Source of the DNA: a virus
Virus record (IMG/VR): IMGVR_UViG_3300005253_000011
Location: 19,114 to 83,113 of that record
Strand: one strand, 5' to 3'
DNA: 64,000 nucleotides
Made by a program: the position numbers and the translations under genes. The first letter of the stretch is position 1; every line of letters begins with the position of its first letter. The notes beneath the pieces are model-generated. The model saw only the letters and a program-made list of their open reading frames with translations, was not told the DNA's origin and searched no databases. Positions 1 through 8,454 of the stretch are shown piece by piece.

Positions 1-694
1 CCGTGCCGGTACGGTAAATCTCTGATAATTGACCTCCTACGATATCAACGTTATGAGAAAAAACATTAGTGGCTACCCCTGTTCTAAATGTGTCGTTTGT
101 CGTATTGTGATTAATGTATCGTGCGATGGAAAAATCACTACCTATCCAATACCCAGTTCCACGAATAACGGATATTATACTAAAATTATCCAATAAAAGG
201 TGTGCTGTGAAATCCAGCCAATCATCAAGACCATCACCCTGAACAACCGAAAGATCATTTATACCGTTTACCAGAGCTGGTTGTAAGGATTCTGTTGGCT
301 GAACCATATGATTCACTTGACTGCTTTGATCCTGCCACTCACTCACCCCTGTAACTATAGTAACCCCAACTGAGGCGTCCAACCATAAAACAAGGTTACT
401 AAGCCTGGCAGGCGTCCATAAAGCAACACCACTTTTAACAGATTTCCCACCTACTCGTACAGACCCTGAAGCCAATTGAACACTAGTAAATTTAGTTTTT
501 GCAAAAATTTCCTCCCCAGCCGACTGAGTACTGGAAATACCGTGTAAAGTCGGAGAATCAGTTATACCAAATTCACCAATAGAAGTGAATACAGCGTCCT
601 CCAATATCTCTATCACATTACCCTCAACCGAATGTAATGAAGTATCAGTAATTTTTACTGATCCATATTTTGATCTTAACGAAAGTATGCTCAT
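1..694 (-). CDS. LamG-like virion structural protein (3' end outside window)
   Basis: Leftward open frame starting at ATG 694 and still open at base 1, so the C-terminus is missing. The start overlaps the stop of the upstream HNH gene (TAATG), which suggests translational coupling. Residues about 1-90 resemble phage baseplate or appendage N-termini. Residues 102-162 show the pattern of concanavalin/LamG-fold phage proteins: LVLWLDAS, then W-QDQS, then NG-ND and a GDGLDDWLDF motif. It follows the connector-like genes and probably belongs to the tail or a surface appendage. The fold call is by motif only; the exact virion position is not known. Confidence 0.7.
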   Translation of the reverse strand, partial: MSILSLRSKYGSVKITDTSLHSVEGNVIEILEDAVFTSIGEFGITDSPTLHGISSTQSAGEEIFAKTKFTSVQLASGSVRVGGKSVKSGVALWTPARLSNLVLWLDASVGVTIVTGVSEWQDQSSQVNHMVQPTESLQPALVNGINDLSVVQGDGLDDWLDFTAHLLLDNFSIISVIRGTGYWIGSDFSIARYINHNTTNDTFRTGVATNVFSHNVDIVGGQLSEIYRTGT

Positions 695-1248
695 TAGTAT
701 GTCATTTTATTTCTATATTCTACCAATTGATCTAACCATTGTATAAAATCCTCAACAGTTTTCTTACCTTTTGCCTTATTACAATACCCACAACATGGAA
801 CGATATTATATTCAGTATACCCTTTAGTACTGTCTATACGATCAATACCATTGTAAATATATTGTCCTTTCACACCTTTATGTGTATTATTTGGGGTACT
901 TCCACAATATACACAATTTTTTGAGATTAGCTTCCTAAATCTTTTCTTATTGAGATCAAAACGTAAACCCCTATTTTTGGCCTGTCTTTTATAGTTACTG
1001 TAAATAGCATTAAATTCTGATTCGCCATAAGGTAATTGATTAGATTTACCTATACGGGAACAATGCTCTTTATGCCAACATCCGCATGATGTTAATTTAC
1101 CTGTAAATACTTGGCTGGTAACAATACAACTATTCCCACATTCGCACGCACATTTCCATAAAGCAGAACCGAATTGACCAGTACCCACTCTTTTGATTAT
1201 GGTTAATCTACCAAATTGTTGTCCTATTTTATATTTAGATAATCCCAT
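694..1248 (-). CDS. Free-standing HNH homing endonuclease with N-terminal zinc ribbon
   Basis: 184 aa. Residues 1-60 hold a GQQFGRLTII start followed by CACECGN and SCGCW cysteines, a zinc-ribbon DNA-binding module. The C-terminal nuclease has CVYCG, the core YNGIDRIDSTKGY and CCGYCNKAKG, typical of HNH nucleases found as free-standing mobile genes in phages. Three paralogues lie at 2043, 35361 and 55355. It sits between two virion genes with overlapping start and stop on both sides. Its last residues (LVEYRNKMTY) closely match the end of the upstream structural gene (LVEYSSKMTE), so it appears to carry a copy of the junction into which it inserted. Confidence 0.88.
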   Translation of the reverse strand: MGLSKYKIGQQFGRLTIIKRVGTGQFGSALWKCACECGNSCIVTSQVFTGKLTSCGCWHKEHCSRIGKSNQLPYGESEFNAIYSNYKRQAKNRGLRFDLNKKRFRKLISKNCVYCGSTPNNTHKGVKGQYIYNGIDRIDSTKGYTEYNIVPCCGYCNKAKGKKTVEDFIQWLDQLVEYRNKMTY

Positions 1249-2039
1249 TATTCTGTCATTTTACTTGAGTATTCAACTAAATCTCTCCACTTCTTCTTGT
1301 CCAATGATCCCAATCTTACCTTGGCTTCGTGCCAAGCTCCGTTAAATCCGTATTTGTCAAGTTGTAAAGCAGCATCAGTTTGAATTGTACGTAATCGACG
1401 ATTACCAGAATCATTGACTTTCAAAGCTCTAGCCGCTCTTTCTACTGTCCATAAAAGTACTGCCTCTGCAGCAAATGGGGGGACTATTTTTATCTTGTCA
1501 ATATCCAATTCTGAAGTAGCTACACCTTTACCGATGATTCTGACATAATCATAGCCGGAGCATGCTGAGGATAAGTAGATTATACCATTTCGCGTATTAA
1601 AATAATAAGCATTATGCGGTGATTGTCTTAGTGCGCTTACTTTGAAAAACGGATCAGTTATATTGTGTTCATGATTATTCGCTGTGTACCCAGACGCGAC
1701 CCATTTATCCTCCCTGATCGTCCCACCCCTGGTTTGAAAATTTCTTTTCCAGTAAACATTCTCTACATATTTAATATTATCCGGGGTCCCGGTATAGATA
1801 TGGATATTCTCAATATTATAGAATCCCTTCGGTATTGACACCTTCATATCATCAGGCATCACAATATCCCTGACCACTTTAATAAAAGGAACATCAAAGG
1901 ATAATTCATCCAACGCTCTTTTCACAGTTTTTCGATACCAACCTGGAGTCAATTGCCGCATATCTGGATCACCTACCTCTAAACAGGCGTCTGCTACGAT
2001 CTCTCCAATATTTACTAAATCTTCGAATGAAAATGTCAT
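1248..2039 (-). CDS. Putative connector or neck structural protein
   Basis: 263 aa, no recognised catalytic motif. The middle is rich in aromatic beta-type sequence. The C-terminal third (about 185-245) is helical and basic, with AAEAVLLWTVERAARALKV. It lies after the capsid in the virion operon, flanked by an HNH gene on each side, where head-completion, adaptor or tail-ring proteins are usual. It ends LVEYSSKMTE and its stop overlaps the next start. The structural role is inferred from position and gene order only. Confidence 0.6.
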   Translation of the reverse strand: MTFSFEDLVNIGEIVADACLEVGDPDMRQLTPGWYRKTVKRALDELSFDVPFIKVVRDIVMPDDMKVSIPKGFYNIENIHIYTGTPDNIKYVENVYWKRNFQTRGGTIREDKWVASGYTANNHEHNITDPFFKVSALRQSPHNAYYFNTRNGIIYLSSACSGYDYVRIIGKGVATSELDIDKIKIVPPFAAEAVLLWTVERAARALKVNDSGNRRLRTIQTDAALQLDKYGFNGAWHEAKVRLGSLDKKKWRDLVEYSSKMTE

Positions 2040-2042
2040 TAT

Positions 2043-2585
2043 TTATAAATTATAATTAATAAGGTTATTTATCCACTGCGTAAAATCTTCAATAGACATC
2101 GTTCCTTTTGCTGTATTGCAATATTTACAGCAGGAAACGGTATTCGTTATCGTATATCCTTTGTCATTATCTACTCTGTCTATCCCGCTATAAGTGTATG
2201 CGCCATTATAATCTCTAACAGATAATGTATTGGATGGAGGAACACCACAATAATGACAATTTCCTTTATGGAGTGTCATAATCTGCTCGTCAGTTAAAGA
2301 ATGTTCAATATTCCTTTTTTTAGCATTGGTTTTATGGACGCTTAATATTTTATTGCGGATAGCTACCCCTTTAGGGAGTTTCCCATTTTCGGCGACTTCT
2401 TTAGCTAAACACCCACAACTTTTAATTCTTCCGTCTGTTACATGGGTTCCCCTTATAATTTTCTCATTACCACAATCACATTTGCATAACCAGCATGTAC
2501 TTCCCCATTTATCAGTATGAGAAAACTCAATTACAGTAAACCGGTTAAACTTCTGCCCTATTATGTTAATTCGTTTTTTACTCAT
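2043..2585 (-). CDS. Free-standing HNH homing endonuclease with N-terminal zinc ribbon
   Basis: 180 aa, the same architecture as the genes at 694, 35361 and 55355: GQKFNRFTVIEFSHTD, CKCDCGNEKI and SCGCLAKE, then CHYCG, YSGIDRVDNDKGY and CCKYCNTAKG. The paired cysteines should bind zinc, and the IDRVD segment contains catalytic residues of the HNH fold. It starts at a TAATG overlap with the gene ending at 2585 and ends a few bases before the next start, so the virion operon stays readable. No role in virion assembly is expected. Confidence 0.88.
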   Translation of the reverse strand: MSKKRINIIGQKFNRFTVIEFSHTDKWGSTCWLCKCDCGNEKIIRGTHVTDGRIKSCGCLAKEVAENGKLPKGVAIRNKILSVHKTNAKKRNIEHSLTDEQIMTLHKGNCHYCGVPPSNTLSVRDYNGAYTYSGIDRVDNDKGYTITNTVSCCKYCNTAKGTMSIEDFTQWINNLINYNL

Positions 2586-3262
2586 TATTTCAAATCTTTG
2601 TTAGTGACAACATTCAATGCCGTTTCCTTGATCTGTTCATTATATTCTTTCGGTAGCTTAGAGACAAATAATCCCATACTGAGGAGCTCATTCTTTAGTG
2701 TTGGTATCAATACCTGGGGGATATCCAACTCCACATCCAAATCCAAAGTGGGATCGTATGCCTGCAGAGTGGTATACAGACCGGCCTCTACTTTAAGTAA
2801 ATTTATCTGCTCGCATCCCAGGAAGTAGATCCTCTCGCCAGAGGTATAAAAATAGGGGTTGCTGGCGGACGGTTTTTCGTCTTCGCTCATATATAACCTA
2901 CGCGATTGCAGTGGCGTTGTACGAGTGAATGGGGTACTGGTAAATGCAGGCGCATTCAGATCCAGTTGCGCATCATAACTGAGATATGCAATTCCTTTAT
3001 CGTCCTCCATATCATAGATGGACGCGGGTATTACACAATAGTTTCTGCCCGTGATGGGATCAACAAGGGCATCTATGCTGGGATATGTGACCATGAACCG
3101 GCCTGTGGAAGTCTGCCCTATGTGCATTCTCCTTAACCTGTCTGCATGCATAATAACCCAATAAGCCACTTGGCCACGGGTTATTTTTGCTTCTGGATGA
3201 TTCTCGCGAACTGTCCGGAGAACATCGAAGACTACTTGTCGTATGGTTGCGTTGCTGGCCAT
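2585..3262 (-). CDS. Putative connector or tail-ring structural protein
   Basis: 225 aa. It begins MASNATIRQVVFDVLRTVREN, a helical N-terminus common in phage adaptor-like proteins. The centre (about 55-150) is beta-rich, and it has a helical tail ending NVVTNKDLK. No enzyme motif is seen. It is three genes downstream of the capsid in the same leftward operon, overlapping the HNH start with TAATG. A head-tail connector or ring component is the most likely role; this is inferred from position and size. Confidence 0.6.
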   Translation of the reverse strand: MASNATIRQVVFDVLRTVRENHPEAKITRGQVAYWVIMHADRLRRMHIGQTSTGRFMVTYPSIDALVDPITGRNYCVIPASIYDMEDDKGIAYLSYDAQLDLNAPAFTSTPFTRTTPLQSRRLYMSEDEKPSASNPYFYTSGERIYFLGCEQINLLKVEAGLYTTLQAYDPTLDLDVELDIPQVLIPTLKNELLSMGLFVSKLPKEYNEQIKETALNVVTNKDLK

Positions 3263-3264
3263 GG

Positions 3265-3963
3265 TTATCTAAATAATCCTATTAATTCTTGAACATCCTT
3301 ATCAGTTAATTGCATATTCTGGAGCGACTGTTTACCGGCCTGGATCATCATGTACTGATAGGCTTTCATTAATACTGGTTGATATAACACATACGGAAAT
3401 TCGAATGAAGTACCTGTAGCGACTACCTTTGTAGGCTGCTTCAAATAAACTACTGCACAATCCTCAGTAACTCCCGGACGAAGAATAAAATGTCGTACTG
3501 GTGTTCCACTAGGATCAACAATATTCATACTAGTATATGAGTATTGTGCCAAATCGGCAGGCTGAGTAGACCCGGCTTCAAACGGATCTTCTTCCGGGTT
3601 ACCGGCCATATTGAATGGAAGATAAGTGGCAAAACTTTTAGCCGGGCCAATATAATCCGCCGTCTCAAAAATAGGAGCTGGATCTATCCCTACTAAACGC
3701 CACATAGTTGTAACTGTAACAACCAGCTTAGATGCATCCAAACCAGTTATTGCAGTAGGGGTGATCTTCTCACCAAATAAAAGTTCTCCAAACACTGTTG
3801 GAGACAATGTACCGCGCTCGAATGCATTATCAAACGCGAGCATTATATATCTTACAGCCGAATTAATGGCTGGCATGTAGTCATTAGTAAAATCATAGCG
3901 ATCTGAGTTCTCGTCATCGACAAGAAACTGGAGATCCGCTACTAAAGCTGAGGCAAGGATCAT
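3265..3963 (-). CDS. Putative head-tail adaptor protein
   Basis: 232 aa. The N-terminus (residues 1-45) is helical and acidic: a DLQFLVDDENSDRYDFTNDYMPAINSAVRYI pattern seen in phage adaptor proteins, given here only as its position. A central beta-rich part follows, and the C-terminus is helical with AYQYMMIQAGKQSLQ. It is packed two bases from its neighbours in the post-capsid part of the operon. Adaptor or head-completion protein is the best guess; no homologue could be checked. Confidence 0.58.
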   Translation of the reverse strand: MILASALVADLQFLVDDENSDRYDFTNDYMPAINSAVRYIMLAFDNAFERGTLSPTVFGELLFGEKITPTAITGLDASKLVVTVTTMWRLVGIDPAPIFETADYIGPAKSFATYLPFNMAGNPEEDPFEAGSTQPADLAQYSYTSMNIVDPSGTPVRHFILRPGVTEDCAVVYLKQPTKVVATGTSFEFPYVLYQPVLMKAYQYMMIQAGKQSLQNMQLTDKDVQELIGLFR

Positions 3964-3965
3964 AT

Positions 3966-4799
3966 CTATTCAGTTGCTGGGTGGCCCACCAGTCTCCTTC
4001 TTTCAAGGTCGCTCTGAAGCTCTTTTGCTTCACCGATATATTCTTCAGCGTACACACCTGTTAAGGATCTGCGTAAATCTTTAATACTCATTTTATCGAC
4101 GTGTGCAACGCCTTTCTGATAACAAGTATTAATTACGCTCTCATCCTTCATGGCAATTACTTGGTTCGCGGCCTTAACCCGGAACTCATTATATACACCA
4201 CTCGCACCCATCGTTGCATTCAAACTCTCAAAGAATTCAACCGCATACATGGGATGGTTCCTTAAAAATTCAATCTCCGCTTTCAAGTGCGTGGTAAAGG
4301 TACAGCTGTTAACAATCGCTTCTTCGTGACCTTCCTTACGCCTATCACTAGACGCATAATGGAGAGTGATCAATTTGTATGGAGGCATTACTTCCATACC
4401 CTTATGATCAAGGTACGAGCCGATTACATAAAAAACTTTCCTACATGAAAATAGCACACCCTCATCCTGAAAGTCATCTGCTGGTACTGGCTTGTATATC
4501 GGTTTGCCAGTCATCTGCATGCTCTGAGACAATGCTACCTGGTCCGAAAGTAACTTAACCTGCACCTGGAGCGTACTAATCATCTCCGCATTGGGGTCTG
4601 CTACTGGTTGTACTGGGGCAACTAGTACCTTCTCAGGTACTGGCTCCGCAGCCTTATCTTTCCACTCCTGAAGCTCTTGTAAAAGATCTTCATTCTTCTT
4701 CTGCAATTCAATAGCCTCTTTACGGGCCTTGATTGCCGCAGGGCTAAGCTTCGCTTGCGCTGCTGGTTGTGTGGCTTGCGCCTGTTCTGTAATTGCCAT
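3966..4799 (-). CDS. Coiled-coil virion-associated protein of unknown role
   Basis: 277 aa. Residues 1-30 are Ala/Gln rich. Residues about 30-95 have heptad-like hydrophobic spacing (AIELQKKNEDLLQELQEW and later STLQVQVKLLSDQV), indicating coiled coil. The remainder is mixed alpha/beta with no known motif. It lies two genes after the capsid gene, in a position often held by head-associated or minor structural proteins. The function is unknown. Confidence 0.6.
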   Translation of the reverse strand: MAITEQAQATQPAAQAKLSPAAIKARKEAIELQKKNEDLLQELQEWKDKAAEPVPEKVLVAPVQPVADPNAEMISTLQVQVKLLSDQVALSQSMQMTGKPIYKPVPADDFQDEGVLFSCRKVFYVIGSYLDHKGMEVMPPYKLITLHYASSDRRKEGHEEAIVNSCTFTTHLKAEIEFLRNHPMYAVEFFESLNATMGASGVYNEFRVKAANQVIAMKDESVINTCYQKGVAHVDKMSIKDLRRSLTGVYAEEYIGEAKELQSDLERRRLVGHPATE

Positions 4800-4807
4800 C
4801 TTAAATA

Positions 4808-5218
4808 TTATTTTATCACGTTATTAATAAGAATTTCTGGGATTAATTCTTTTGGTATAAGTTTACTGTGTGACAATGAGCCGTCAAAAAAATCGCCCGG
4901 TAACTCAATAAATTTGTTTAATTTATCTAACTATGCTAAATACACATCCACCTCACTTTTAGTTGTTAAAGCCCCGCCTTTGGATATTGACCAACTATTT
5001 TTTATGGTCTTTGCTTTTAAGCCTGCAACTTTCACATTAACACGAATGAACTCACCATCTTTCTCCGCTACAAAATCATATCCGTGGTCTGTGACTAAGG
5101 ATATCAAAATGCGATAACCCTTGTTAGAATAATAAGAATATCCAGTTAATTCAACTGTTTGCCAATTTGTCTCAGCTACCACATCAGCCCTGCTAGCAGT
5201 GCCTAATCTCTCTTTCAT
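4808..5218 (-). pseudogene. PD-(D/E)XK homing-type endonuclease interrupted by in-frame TAG
   Basis: The frame opens at ATG 5218 and reads 95 aa to a TAG at 4931-4933. The same frame then continues for 40 codons to TAA at 4808, including the fluent segment KFIELPGDFFDGSLSHSK. The first part has YDFVAEKDGEFIRVNVKV, which matches the D-x(n)-(E/Q)xK core of PD-(D/E)XK nucleases with N in place of the usual E or Q. The gene is inserted just after the capsid terminator and has a spacer on its 3' side. It is either a nonsense-inactivated nuclease or needs TAG readthrough; other genes here end normally at TAG, so readthrough is less likely. Its N-terminus shares 13 residues with the SbcC-like protein at 41661. 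Confidence 0.65.
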
Positions 5219-5234
5219 ATAAGTAAACTTAAAA

Positions 5235-5260
5235 GAGTAGAGGGCCGAAACCCTCTACTT
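5235..5260 (-). terminator. Stem-loop terminator after the capsid gene
   Basis: AGTAGAGGG pairs perfectly with CCCTCTACT around a 6-base loop, just downstream of the capsid stop on the minus strand. It is followed by a short T-rich stretch (CTTTTAAG). It could terminate or attenuate transcription so that capsid mRNA exceeds downstream structural mRNA. Confidence 0.7.
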
Positions 5261-5273
5261 TATTATATCAATC

Positions 5274-6620
5274 CTACTGAGGATTATGTGCAGTGTACAA
5301 GTTGGAAACGATACCGGTTGTATCCATATAGAAAGAGGACAATGGGTTGTTGAACTTTAAGCTCAGCATTCCCTGCGCCCACCATTCTGTATAGTCCTGA
5401 ATCGAACCATTCGTCCCCTTAGGAGAAGTCTGACCCAGTTCAATGGACTGATACCCCTGCATACATACAGGATGGATAGTTGATGTATCGAGAACAAAAA
5501 TACGATGTTGCCAGGTAACTGGGAAGCAAGAGACTTCCTTGAACAATTCAGTTGCTACAGGTACGAAGCTCATGTCTCCGATCTTATAGATCTGAAGGTT
5601 CAGGTCACCAATCTTATCGTCCGGCTTATACCTTAAACCAGTTTCTTTCCAAGCTTTGGACAATTCATACAGAAGCGCGTTCTGTGCGAATACGAAGCGA
5701 ACTCCGCCTTCAGCCTTGTAGTCTGTCTCAAAACACAAAGTTTCGAACGACTCCTGAAGAGTAGCTTTGGTTACACCAGAGGCGCTTGCAGATCCAGCAG
5801 CGATCATACTCGGGAAGATTCCCTGCATGGTCATTGCCTTATAAGGAGAGCTACCATCAGTACCAGGTACCGTGATATTTACTTCACCCCTCAAACCGTT
5901 CCACAATGAAATGAACATGTCTTGAAGCAACAGATCCATCTGTTCTTTCTTGTCCAATTCGTAGTAGTTCGTATTAGAAAGATTGGCAAATTTTTGCATT
6001 TCCTTACGACTCCAACGCTTGTCGCGGTGCATCAACTGAATATAGTTGTACCGCTCAATCTTGGACATTCTATCGTAATGAGTCAAGAAATTCTGACCAT
6101 CAGCGATAACGCCGGTTTGAATCGAGAAATAGTCATCTGTGGAAACTGCAGTAAGATCGGAAGCACCATTGTACTTCTGAACTGTAACTACATCACCAGA
6201 AACGACCTTTACAATACCTTTAGTATTATCAGGATAAACAATAACCTTATTAATAGTTACGTTATTCCCTCCACCAGTTGTCATGGTGATAGCCTGGGTT
6301 GCGCCAGCAGCTACACCACCTGCAGCTTTGAGAGCCACCCTACCAAAGGTCTTCTCAAGATACGTAAACACATCGTTATCTTCATATTGTACGGGTTTGT
6401 CCATCAGCAACCGCAAAGCGGAATACTTCTTAGGTACCGCATCAAAAATTTCACGAGCTATCGCCCTGCGAATCAGAATCGTCTCATCGGTACTAAATTC
6501 CGATGCATATTCCGAGCCTATCGGTTGCAGATTCCACGGTGCCGGGGCGTGTACCGCCGCGGGCTGTACCGGTGAAGGTGTTGCAACATAGGAGTTTGCA
6601 CTGTTAAATTGATCAGCCAT
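5274..6620 (-). CDS. Major capsid protein
   Basis: 448 aa. It follows the scaffold gene and is followed by a strong stem-loop, the usual place for the most highly expressed virion gene. The N-terminal 35 residues are Pro/Ala rich. Residues 40-95 contain a charged helix (DETILIRRAIAREIFDAVPKK) and a beta segment, compatible with an HK97-fold N-arm and E-loop. A Gly/Thr/Val-rich beta segment (about 95-165) may be an inserted surface domain. The C-terminal half has long helix and beta patterns, FVPVATELF and an aromatic tail. The fold is inferred from order, size and composition. Confidence 0.82.
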   Translation of the reverse strand: MADQFNSANSYVATPSPVQPAAVHAPAPWNLQPIGSEYASEFSTDETILIRRAIAREIFDAVPKKYSALRLLMDKPVQYEDNDVFTYLEKTFGRVALKAAGGVAAGATQAITMTTGGGNNVTINKVIVYPDNTKGIVKVVSGDVVTVQKYNGASDLTAVSTDDYFSIQTGVIADGQNFLTHYDRMSKIERYNYIQLMHRDKRWSRKEMQKFANLSNTNYYELDKKEQMDLLLQDMFISLWNGLRGEVNITVPGTDGSSPYKAMTMQGIFPSMIAAGSASASGVTKATLQESFETLCFETDYKAEGGVRFVFAQNALLYELSKAWKETGLRYKPDDKIGDLNLQIYKIGDMSFVPVATELFKEVSCFPVTWQHRIFVLDTSTIHPVCMQGYQSIELGQTSPKGTNGSIQDYTEWWAQGMLSLKFNNPLSSFYMDTTGIVSNLYTAHNPQ

Positions 6621-6659
6621 TTTCTTAATTGTTATTTAAAAAGTTAAAATTAATATTAA

Positions 6660-7865
6660 TTACCCTGAGACATTCATAAAATCGGTTTCGCTCTTGACAA
6701 TAGCTGCGAGTTTGTTCTCGTCTGCTCCGCCTAGACCTGTACCTGCCGCTGGTCGTACATCACTATTTTTAAGGATTTGTTCAGTGGCTTGGGATTGTCC
6801 TTTATTTTGAGCCTTCAAAACTAAATCACCAATGGTGTGTTCCTGGGCTAAAATTGCGGCCTTACCGAATTCCTGCATTGCAATACGCTCTGCTGCTTCT
6901 GACTTGTAACTAAATCCATCCGGATTAAACAATGTATTCTGTAAATCAGACGTCATTATGTCTCTTACCCGCTTTATCTCGGCCTCACCCATATCAGGGT
7001 TGTTGGTCCTCAGCAGCTTGATAGAGTTTTCAACAGAAGTGTCAAATGATATTTGGACAGCTTCGGCCTCTCGCTGATTTTGCTGTATGGTAGCAGCATA
7101 ATTTGCTTGATCCGTCTCGTACTTAGTTTTAGCCAGATTCTTCAGGGCACTAAAATGCTCTGTGTCCATCTCCTTAAACTCGTCATGGGTAAACTTCTTC
7201 TCGCCATAATGGTTAATTATATCATGATCGATATAAGTAGCAAAAGGCTTCTCGAAATCTAACGTGCCGCGTTGAGCAATATTCTGAATTACTTGTGAGT
7301 AATCCTGCTTTTTCACCGCTGCATCCATGATTAACGATACGTCAGTTGGCAATGATTTCAATGTACGTTCATAAGTTTGTACTTGGGTTTGGAGTCCACC
7401 AAGTTGGTCGGCTTCTGATTTAAACTTATTATGTTCTTTAATAAGTCCCTGCAGATCGTTGACATCTTTGATTTCAAGTCCATTCGCTTTCCCGAAAGCC
7501 TGAACATCTTCAAATGAGGCTAAGGTGATTTTTCCATCCTTATCCTCTGTCGCTGCTCCATATGTCTTTGTACCGAAAGCCGTCTTCACCGTTATCGGAT
7601 CTGGCGCCTTAGCTGCGGGAGCCGCTGCTCCTGCTCCGGCGGCTGCTGCAACTGCTGCTGCGTCTCCGCCCTTAGGTACTATCTTCTTAGGTTCTACTCC
7701 ACCTGCTGCTACTGCGGGTGCGGCTGCTGCCGCTGCTCCTGCTGCTACTGCTGGGGCTGGTGTGCCCTTGTCTGCGGCGATTTTTGCCAGTGCTTCTGCA
7801 CTCAAAACGCCTTGTGCGGCTGCGGCTGCTTGTGCGCCGTCACCTGCTACTTTTCCATCTGCCAT
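6660..7865 (-). CDS. Capsid scaffolding protein
   Basis: 401 aa. Residues 1-95 are a low-complexity Ala/Pro/Gly/Lys stretch; the rest is highly charged and predicted helical, with coiled-coil-like segments around 130-175 and 225-300. This composition and a location directly between portal and capsid genes are typical of phage scaffolds. The GC-rich Ala-coding repeat stands out from the AT-richer neighbours. No protease motif is visible, so proteolytic maturation cannot be assigned. Confidence 0.8.
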   Translation of the reverse strand: MADGKVAGDGAQAAAAAQGVLSAEALAKIAADKGTPAPAVAAGAAAAAAPAVAAGGVEPKKIVPKGGDAAAVAAAAGAGAAAPAAKAPDPITVKTAFGTKTYGAATEDKDGKITLASFEDVQAFGKANGLEIKDVNDLQGLIKEHNKFKSEADQLGGLQTQVQTYERTLKSLPTDVSLIMDAAVKKQDYSQVIQNIAQRGTLDFEKPFATYIDHDIINHYGEKKFTHDEFKEMDTEHFSALKNLAKTKYETDQANYAATIQQNQREAEAVQISFDTSVENSIKLLRTNNPDMGEAEIKRVRDIMTSDLQNTLFNPDGFSYKSEAAERIAMQEFGKAAILAQEHTIGDLVLKAQNKGQSQATEQILKNSDVRPAAGTGLGGADENKLAAIVKSETDFMNVSG

Positions 7866-7952
7866 CTTAATTAAATTATTATCACGTTATTTCTTATTTA
7901 GATTAATTCTAAACAAAGGTAATTATAGTTATTGTACTTACCAAAAAATAAA

Positions 7953-8453
7953 TTATTGTGCTATTTTTTCAAACATCAATCCCTTAGCGTGTTTACATTT
8001 ACCTTTTAAAACCTTACTTATATGACTAATTCCCACCCCATAATACCAAGCAGCCTCACTTATAGATGAATGAGTAGATTTAAAATTCCCTGTTCTACAA
8101 TCATAGACACATACCGCTATACCATTAGCTTTCTCCAATTGGGGTGATAGGCCTAGACCTATAGCATGATGTATATTTTCTTTATGTGTTACCCACTCCA
8201 AATTGGATTTATCATTATTTGCCTTATTTGCATCCTTATGATTCACCTCCGCCTTATTATCTGTGCTGCAAAGAAAAGCTTCAGCAACTAATCTATGAAC
8301 GTATTTAGTTACCATTTTTCCTTTATGATATAAACCAACCAAATAATAACCACGCGCATTAGGACTAGATTTCAGATATTTATTATTTCTCAAACTGAAT
8401 ACTCTACCAGATGAAGCCACTAAATAATTCTCAAATCCTTCTATTTTTCTCAT
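7953..8453 (-). CDS. NUMOD4-HNH-NUMOD1 homing endonuclease
   Basis: 166 aa from ATG 8453, one base after the portal stop; the longer frame would run into portal coding sequence. Residues 1-45 (IEGFENYLVASSGRVFSLRNN) are a NUMOD4 DNA-binding motif. The HNH core is VHRLVAEAF, EVNHKDANKANN and NLEWVTHKEN. The C-terminus (AVCVYDCRTGNF, SISEAAWYYGV, ISKVLKGK) is a NUMOD1-like helix-turn-helix. A close relative is at 41161. It lies between portal and scaffold genes, a common site for intergenic homing genes. Confidence 0.9.
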   Translation of the reverse strand: MRKIEGFENYLVASSGRVFSLRNNKYLKSSPNARGYYLVGLYHKGKMVTKYVHRLVAEAFLCSTDNKAEVNHKDANKANNDKSNLEWVTHKENIHHAIGLGLSPQLEKANGIAVCVYDCRTGNFKSTHSSISEAAWYYGVGISHISKVLKGKCKHAKGLMFEKIAQ

Positions 8454-8454
8454 A

